DNA from: Mesocentrotus franciscanus
Taxonomy: Eukaryota; Echinodermata; Echinoidea; Camarodonta; Strongylocentrotidae
Assembly (NCBI GenBank): GCA_037976565.1
Contig: CP137668.1
Coordinates: 34,300,088 to 34,364,087 of the forward strand
Reading direction: 5' to 3'
DNA length: 64,000 nt
Position numbers and translations under genes: made by a program. Positions within the stretch are counted from its first letter, which is position 1. Every line of letters begins with the position of its first letter. Of the stretch, positions 57,765-64,000 are shown piece after piece. The notes under the pieces were generated by a model that saw only the letters and a list, made by a program, of their open reading frames with translations, did no database searches and was not told the DNA's origin.

Positions 57765-60008
57765 GTATCCCCCGGCAGTATGCCGGTGGGGTACTTTGGA
57801 TTCAGCAGCGTTACGCCGCCGCCGCCGCGTCCGCCGCCGCGTCCGCCGCGCGTCGCGCGTCATATTCTTGTGTGCGCTCTAACTGCCACATTCCTTGACG
57901 GATTTTTTTCAAATTTTGTATGGAGGTGTATTTTGGTATAATCTACACACCTATAACTTTTGGTGATGCTGCCCTCAGTGTTCCGTCTTCTATAGGGTAA
58001 AGGCCATATTTTTGTCGATAGTTTGTGTGCGCTCTATAGGCCACATTTCTCAAGGGATTTTGTTCAAATTTTGAACGAAGGTGTATCTTGGTATAATCTA
58101 GAAGCCTATAGATTTTGGTGATGCTGCCTCTAGTGTTCCGTCTTTTATAGGGTCAAAGGTCATATTTTGATAGATGTCTTATGTGCATCCTAGTGTGCGC
58201 TCTAACTGCCACATTCCTAGACAGATTTTTTTCAAATTTTGTATGGAGTTGTATCTTGGTATAATCTACACACCTATAACTTTTGGTGATGCTGCCCTCA
58301 GTGTTCCGTCTTCTATAGGGTAAAAGGCCATATTTTTGTCGATGGTTTGTGTGCGCTCTATAGGCCACATTTTTCAAGGAATTTTGTTCAAATTTTGAAC
58401 GAAGGTGTACCTTGGTATAATCTAGAAGCCTATAGATTTTAGTGAGGCTGCCTCTAGTGTTCCGTCTTTTATAGGGTCAAAGGTCATATTTTGATAGATG
58501 TCTTATGTGCATCCTAGTGTGCGCTCTAACTGCCACATTCCTAGACAGATTTTTTTCAAATTTTGTATGGAGTTGTATCTTGGTATAATCTACACACCTA
58601 TAACTTTTGGTGATGCTGCCCTCAGTGTTCCGTCTTCTATGGGTAAAAGGCCATATTTTTGTCGATGGTTTGTGTGCGCTTTATAGGCTACATTTCTCAA
58701 GGGATTTTGTTCAAATTTTGAACGAAGGTGTATCTTGGTACGATCTACAAGCCTATAGATTTTGCTGATGCTGCCTCCAGTGTTCCATCTTTTATAGGGT
58801 CAAAGGTCATATTTTTGTGGGTGTCTAGTGTGCGCTCTACAGGTCATATTTCATGACGGATTTCTTTCAAATTTTGAAAGGAGATGTATCTTGGTACAAT
58901 CTACACATCTACACTTTTGGGCGATGCTGCCCTCATTGTTTCGTCTTTTATATGGTCAAAGGTCATATGTCTTTTATGCACTCTAACTGCCACATTTCTT
59001 GACGGATTTCTTTCAAATGTTGTATGGAGGTGTGTCTTAGTACAATGTACACATCTTTAGTGTTTGGTGATGCTGCCACCTGTGTTCCGTCTGTTATAGG
59101 GTCAAAGGTCGTATTTTGGTGGCTGTCTTTTGTGCGCTCTGCAGGTCATATTTCATGACGGATTTCTTTCAAATTTTGAAAGGAGATGTATCTTGGTACA
59201 ATCTACACATCTACACTTTCGGGCGATGCTGCCCTCATTGTTTCGTCTTTTATATGGTCAAAGGTCATATGTCTTTTAGTTGCTCTAACTGCCACATTTC
59301 TTGACGGATTTCTTTCAAATGTTGTATGGAGGTGTGTCTTAGTACAATGTACACATCTTCAGTGTTTGGTGATGCTGCCACCTGTGTTCCGTCTGTTATA
59401 GGGTCAAAGGTATTTTGGTGGCTGTCTTTTGTGCGCTCTGCAGGTAATATTTCATGACGGATTTCTTTCAAATTTTGAAAGGAGATGTATCTTGGTACAA
59501 TCTACACATCTACACTTTTGGGCGATGCTGCCCTCATTGTTCCGTCTTTTATATGGTCAAAGGTCATATGTCTTTTAGTTGCTCTAACTGCCACATTTCT
59601 TGACGGATTTCTTTCAAATGTTGTATGGAGGTGTGTCTTAGTACAATGTACACATCTTTAGTGTTTGGTGATGCTGCCACCTGTGTTCCGTCTGTTATAG
59701 GGTCAAAGGTCGCATTTGGTGGCTGTCTTTTGTGTGCTCTAACTGCCACATTTCTTAAAAGATTTCTTTCAAATTTTCTACAGAGATGCATTATACTCTA
59801 ATCTAAACACATATTGGTTTGGTGATGCTGTTCCTATCCTAGTCTTGACAATAGTCCGAGCCACTAGTGGCGATCTCTACATCATCCTTTTGTTTCAGGG
59901 AGGGGAGAGGGGATCTTTGTCCCTCCTTCGAACATTAGGATGCACAAAATCGCTGCCACTGCCGGGGGATACATTCGCATTGCGCGGCAATACAAATTGC
60001 GATATTTC
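57765..60008 (+). mobile_element. 2.24-kb HINE/Helentron-like element carrying a tandem array
   Basis: It interrupts unit C of the 452-bp array; TAGTT flanks both sides (57760-57764 and 60009-60013). The left end GTATCCCCCGGCAGT is matched inverted by ACTGCCGGGGGATAC at 59958-59972, but 36 bp follow the right copy before the flank, including a hairpin TTGC-GCG-GCAA (59980-59990) and a final TTTCTAG. Asymmetric inverted ends, a 3' hairpin, a tandem core and insertion at a TT site are the known structure of Helentron-associated non-autonomous elements (DINE-1, pearl-like). No Rep/helicase gene is present. A GCC-rich stretch lies at 57808-57860. Confidence 0.65.
57871..59840 (+). repeat. 13-unit tandem array, ~150-168-bp units in alternating two-type order
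   Basis: TGTGCGCTCT-type unit starts occur near 57871, 58026, 58194, 58350, 58519, 58673, 58829, 58977, 59131, 59279, 59430, 59579 and 59731. Each unit has TTTTCAAATTTTG, a TCTTGGTA.AATCTA block, GGTGATGCTGCC and GTTCCGTCTT.TATAGGGT. In the left half, 'AACTGCCACATTCC' and 'ATAGGCCACATTT' units alternate; in the right half, 'AACTGCCACATTTCTTG' and 'CAGGTCATATTTCATG' units alternate. The array has therefore grown by dimer duplication. Confidence 0.85.
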
Positions 60009-60450
60009 TAGTTAAATATTTGTTATGGCTGGAGTTTTGTAATAAACTTATGGTCAAGGTCAGATCTTCTAATGCCTGGAAGAGACTAATTCAAGGAATT
60101 GAATTTTATGATAGTACCAGATTTCCTCTAGAAAATATTTTGGAATTTATAGTTTTAGCAAAAAATAAAAAAATACGAAAAAACTTGTTGAAGTAGGATA
60201 GAATGAGGATATAATTCTTTATGAATGCACAAAGTATTAACTCCTGTCAAGGGGCAGAGTTTTAAAATCATATTTTGGAATTTTAGATACCGGTTACCCT
60301 TTTGAAGGTATATTATGATTTACAAAGTATGTTGCACACTTTCCCAAAAGAAATTATTCAAGTAGAATAGAATAAAATAAAGACATGCTATTTAAAAGGG
60401 TACAAAATATTGACTCCATTAGAGGATTTTGGTTTTAAAATGATATTTTA

Positions 60451-62415
60451 GATCCTCTTTGATAATACATGTACCTCATGTTTTTTCTTCAATGTGGGCA
60501 AATCTAGTATTTTCAATCTATTAATTGTACAAGTGTGATTTTAATTAATTTGCATATTATGAGATCATTTATTTTTATGGGCAAACAATGTTTTTAACCT
60601 CATGTGTTTTTAAGGTATTTCTTGGTTTGATGATATCCATTTCAAGGGTTTTTGATATTTTTGACACTCCCTGACTTTGCTTTTCTTTGGATGGGACTTG
60701 TTTTTTTCAGGACCTGTATTTTCCTTTCATGTAGAAAGAATCAAATACAAAAAAGATACATTATACTGTGAGTTCAAAAGGTAGTCCAATGCCCGGAGCA
60801 AGCGTTTGGTCAGATACAATACCATTTAAATCGTATTTCAAATGACTTTCATCATTCTGAATAGCAGTGACCCACTTTGGACAAGTTCAAATAAAATTTT
60901 ACTCTCAAAGAGTGAATACTAAAAGTTTGCTTTGTAGATTCTCTTTGTAATTAACGACAAACATATTTTACAGTGATCAATTTCTAGATTAAACTTCACC
61001 GCTTGAAGCATTAATACCATGGAAAAGAATAGCTTGTCATTTTGTTTGATATCTCGGTTGTCTCATTACTCTCTGAGACTGTCAATCACAAAGGAATATT
61101 CACTGGTCCATGTCATTTAGCAAACTAAAAGAACTTTGATAAAAATACATTTTCAGAGATATTCTGTTTGTCTGACAGCTGAATTGTAATTTTACAAGCG
61201 ACTGCGTTCTAACTTGATGACTTTGACAGTGAATCAATGGCTGGTGCTGTATGCCGCAACCCCAATTATTTGAGAAGCATGCATTTGGGGCATGGGGGAT
61301 GAGATGGCAGGTACTGGGGGCTGAGCATCAATGCAAATGCAAGGACACTAGCACAATGGGCAGATTTGGCAGTGGGGATGCTTCCACCCATATATTTCAC
61401 TGAAAGAAAAGAAAAAGTAGATAACCGTTCGTACTTGAATGGTTTTTAAGGTTGAATTGTAGTTCACCAGTTGCGACCTTATGTTGAACCTTCAAAATTG
61501 CTATAATTTCTAACTTTGATCTCGTCTCTTGGGCGTAGGTATTCTTCAAAATATTTTCAGATGGAGTTTGTTTTTGTTGTTGCTTTTTAGGCTGTGATAT
61601 CTATTCATCTAGATTCAAAAGAGGAATTCACTGCCTGTGGCCCTGTGCATGCTCTGAACATCATCTTAGTCTGTATTGTTTGTATTTTGCCTGAAGACAG
61701 GCCTTTATTACCTTTAAAATTTATTATTTGATTTTGATGATAAACTGCTCTTCTTTAAAAAAAAAATGTATTTCAGTAGACAGATTAAGTGAAGCAAGGT
61801 CTCCCTTTTTCTGCCTGCCACATGTTTTTTTAAATTATTTATAATTTGCCTATGTTTAGATGTGAAATGAATTTTTTTATTAATTTACCTCTTCAAAAGA
61901 CAAATTCACATGCCTTTTGCATGCTTGAACATTATTCTTAGTCCTGTCAAATTGTTGTTGTTGTTTTTTTGGCTGAAGACAGACCTTCTTAACCTGTTAA
62001 AGTTTATTTTTTTCATGATGAAGTGCTCTCTTTTATTGTAATTTTGTTTGAATGGTTTTGATTATGTGTCGTAAAATTTCATTTTGGTAAAAATTTGATT
62101 AGCCTAGGCCTTTGTTTTTCTGTCTGCCTCCTGTATTTTTGATTTGTTAAAATAATTTTGTTCAGAAATGAAATGAAGAAATTAAGAACGTGAGGAAATT
62201 TATGAAATTATGGTTAAAATGCAAGAATATTTGCTTGGTTTCCACTTTTATAGTGCATGGATAAATTAAATTGAATTAAGATATATTTTGTGAAAATTTA
62301 CCTCATAAAATGTATATTTGTTGGAAATATATCAAATATGAAATAAAAGGAAACCCCTTTAATATCCACATTGAAAAAAGAAAGAAGTCCAAGTGAGAAT
62401 GTAGGAATCAATATT
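60451..62415. other. non-coding, nothing recognised
   Basis: T-rich intron-like or intergenic DNA. Two similar stretches, 61655-61760 and 61910-62035 (GTGCATGCT..ACAT, TCTTAGTC, GGC/TGAAGACAG.CCTT), hint at an old duplication. Confidence 0.4.
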
Positions 62416-62429
62416 ATTTAGTTTCTAAA

Positions 62430-62700
62430 GGTAGGGAGGGCCAGATGGAGGGAGGGATGGACAAAGGGTAGGAGGGAGAGATGGAGGGTGGTGGGAGGGA
62501 GAGAGAGAGAGAGAGGAATAGAGAGAGGGAGGGAGAGAGGGGGATGGAGGAAGGGAGGGAGGGCAGAAGGAAGGGAGGGAGAAAGTGAGAAAGGAATTGA
62601 GGGAGAGAGATAGGAGGGAGACAAGGAGGAAAGGTTAAATGTAGGTGGGGAGAAAGGATGGAAGAAAGAGACAAAAGGGATTGGGGAAGGAGAGAGAACA
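62430..62700 (+). repeat. (GGGA)n/(GA)n purine tract
   Basis: Long GGGAGGGA and GAGAGA low-complexity run. The proline/serine-rich frames on the opposite strand are artefacts. Confidence 0.95.
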
Positions 62701-63319
62701 AGTAAGTAATGGAGATTGTGAGACTATCAAGATATGTTTTACAGATGTTATGAAAACTTTATGTAACCCCAGAGCCAGGTATGTGGCAATAGTTTGGCAC
62801 TGTGACCCACCATGTATCTGACTTCATGCTATCAATATATCAAATCAGTCTTGTTGTCAAAATAAACACTTTATCAAAATGTCAGTGGATATTTATTACT
62901 GTCAGGTCTTGATAGAGATGCAATCTTTAACCCTGTAGACACTTTTTTCTTCTGTACAGATGATATATATTCTAAAAAATATCATTACATGGAGAACTTT
63001 TCATAGGATTTCATATCATAACATGCTTCTGCTGAAAGCCCTTCCCCTTTCACGTAATGTTTACTGTTGAAAACCCTACTCTGTGCAGAGATGCCTTAAT
63101 GACATTTGAAAGGTCAATTCAATGTCTTAATAATAATCTAGATAGATAATAGTCCAGACATGTATGCATTCATATTTCTTTCTGTCTTGCACATCCAGAT
63201 GGACTTTCAAATTCGAAATGAAAGGGCTTGGTCATTTCATCCCCCAGACAAGTTGGCCATTTTAAATTAACTTGTGATTTCATGACATAATTGAATTATC
63301 TTCTTACAGAATGACTATG

Positions 63320-63735
63320 AATGATTATGTCATTAGTAAAACACAAATTGGCAACACTGACTTATCTTGCAAGGTCCTCTGCATTTGCTCTGTACAGACA
63401 TTTGGTAAATTTTCATTTTTTAGTTATTGATGATGGAATAGATTTGTTTCATTCAGGGGTTGTATAGAAAACTAATTTCCAACAATTATATTTAGGGTGC
63501 ATGTACATCTATCATGATGTAGGATTGAAAATTTTCTGAGTACAGAGAAAATGGGAGGGAACCTCGCAAGCTACGTCACAGAGTTGCCAATTTGTGTTTG
63601 ATTGATCGCAACTTAAAAAATTCATAACTTTCTTTTTTTAATCTTATTTGCTCAAACTTTTACTGACCGGTTCCTCTCATCTTTCTGCTTCTATATATGA
63701 AAACCAACTTAATATCTGGGTTGACTACCCTTTAT
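63320..63735. mobile_element. partial copy of the 1.9-kb inverted-repeat element family
   Basis: CACAAATTGGCAACACTGAC (63340) pairs with AGTTGCCAATTTGTGTTTG (63582). The right arm (TTCATAACTTTC, GCTCAAACTTTTACTGACCG, TCTTTCTGCTTC, GTTGACTACCCTTTA) resembles the arm at 56940-57060. The left arm is incomplete. Confidence 0.55.
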
Positions 63736-64000
63736 ACAGTGACATAATGATCGAGTCTGAAACATATGCAGCCATTATCATCCAAACACATTTGATATTG
63801 TCTAATGATCTGTCATCGATACGAGTTGAAAAATCACTGCATTTTGCAAGGTCTTCTAAAGGTCTTTTACGGATGACAGATAAACTCTTTTGTGTTCTCA
63901 CAAGTTCACGGGCCCTTTTAATGTCAAACCAGTGATTGTTTCTCTCCAGTATTGTCCTCGAACATTAATTTCACATGCCTTGATTTGAAAAGAAATAATC
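63736..64000. other. non-coding, nothing recognised
   Basis: The open frame running to 63935 has no recognisable motif. Confidence 0.35.

Larger units (their letters stand above)
54727..60450 (+). repeat. ~452-bp degenerate tandem array, interrupted by insertions
   Basis: Unit A is 54727-55155; unit B 57062-57515; unit C 57516-57764 continued at 60009-60200; a more diverged unit follows to about 60450. Landmarks per unit are TTTATTCTTGACCA, AGAGGACTGATAC(A/G)TCA, TTTTAGAATACTGTATTTA, AATGGGTCA, GCCCGAAAGGGACTGATTCA and CCCAAAAGAAGTTGTTTAAA. There is no coding content. The gaps between the parts are later transposon insertions, listed separately. Confidence 0.8.

Noticed and set aside
57871..59840. 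CRISPR-like array
   Set aside because: Adjacent units of 150-168 bp have no unique spacers and the DNA is animal nuclear. It is a tandem satellite.
57765..60008. LTR retrotransposon
   Set aside because: The end repeats are inverted, not direct, and there is no primer-binding site or polymerase frame.
62414..62701. Ser/Pro/Leu-rich frame
   Set aside because: It is the antisense reading of a GGGA/GA tract. The same applies to frames at 11.6, 12.7, 27.0, 32.7, 37.3 and 51.8 kb.

Overview
This is eukaryotic, animal-type genomic DNA. It is AT-rich, has split genes with GT/AG introns, AATAAA polyadenylation signals, long (GA)n, (TAA)n and (TTG)n microsatellites, and a dense, mixed population of decayed transposons. 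The SINE structure, the small inverted-repeat elements and the retinol-dehydrogenase-8-like gene suggest a marine deuterostome, most likely an echinoderm. That placement is inference. No rRNA gene, intact tRNA gene, CRISPR array, bacterial operon or intact transposon gene was found.

Genes. Two protein-coding genes are well supported, both on the + strand. (1) 7.74-9.76 kb: a TATA-box promoter with three CRE/ATF-like sites, a spliced 5' leader, and one coding exon for a 265-residue, serine-rich, probably disordered protein that I do not recognise. (2) 18.68-22.90 kb: a four-exon classical short-chain dehydrogenase/reductase of the RDH8/17beta-HSD1-like type, with the full Asn-Ser-Tyr-Lys catalytic set. 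Its first coding exon ends at an apparent AT instead of a GT donor, so the allele may be splice-defective. Weaker candidates are a possible CUB-like exon (50.75-51.0 kb, -), a possible 5' leader exon with a good donor (ending 48465, +), and a GC-richer stretch at 29.88-30.56 kb.

Mobile DNA, left to right. PIF/Harbinger-type coding remnants lie at 1.4-2.5 kb (Myb/SANT-like accessory protein, -) and 6.9-7.1 kb (transposase N-terminus, +). Non-LTR retrotransposon fossils lie at 9.9-10.9 kb (-), 23.98-24.84 kb (-) and 28.2-28.86 kb (+). Two copies of one tRNA-derived SINE family lie at 22.0-22.45 kb (+, inside the SDR gene) and 38.74-39.2 kb (-). Many small inverted-repeat (MITE or foldback) elements occur throughout, including hAT-like copies ending in CAGnGGCGGATCC at 16.2, 20.35 and 27.5 kb. 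A related hairpin-rich family occurs in opposite orientation at 2.7-3.26 and 14.98-15.5 kb, the latter next to a 553-bp tandem duplication.

The most structured region is 53.8-60.5 kb. A degenerate tandem array with a period of about 452 bp has been interrupted by foldback elements, by a 1.9-kb element with inverted repeats of about 125 bp, and by a 2.24-kb element. The last has asymmetric terminal inverted repeats, a 3' hairpin and 13 alternating tandem units of about 150-168 bp. It resembles the Helentron-associated (HINE/DINE-1/pearl-like) class.

Between these, 17.3-18.6, 31-34, 39.2-44.5, 45.4-47.9, 48.5-53 and 60.5-63.3 kb are mostly AT-rich non-coding DNA in which I see no supportable gene.
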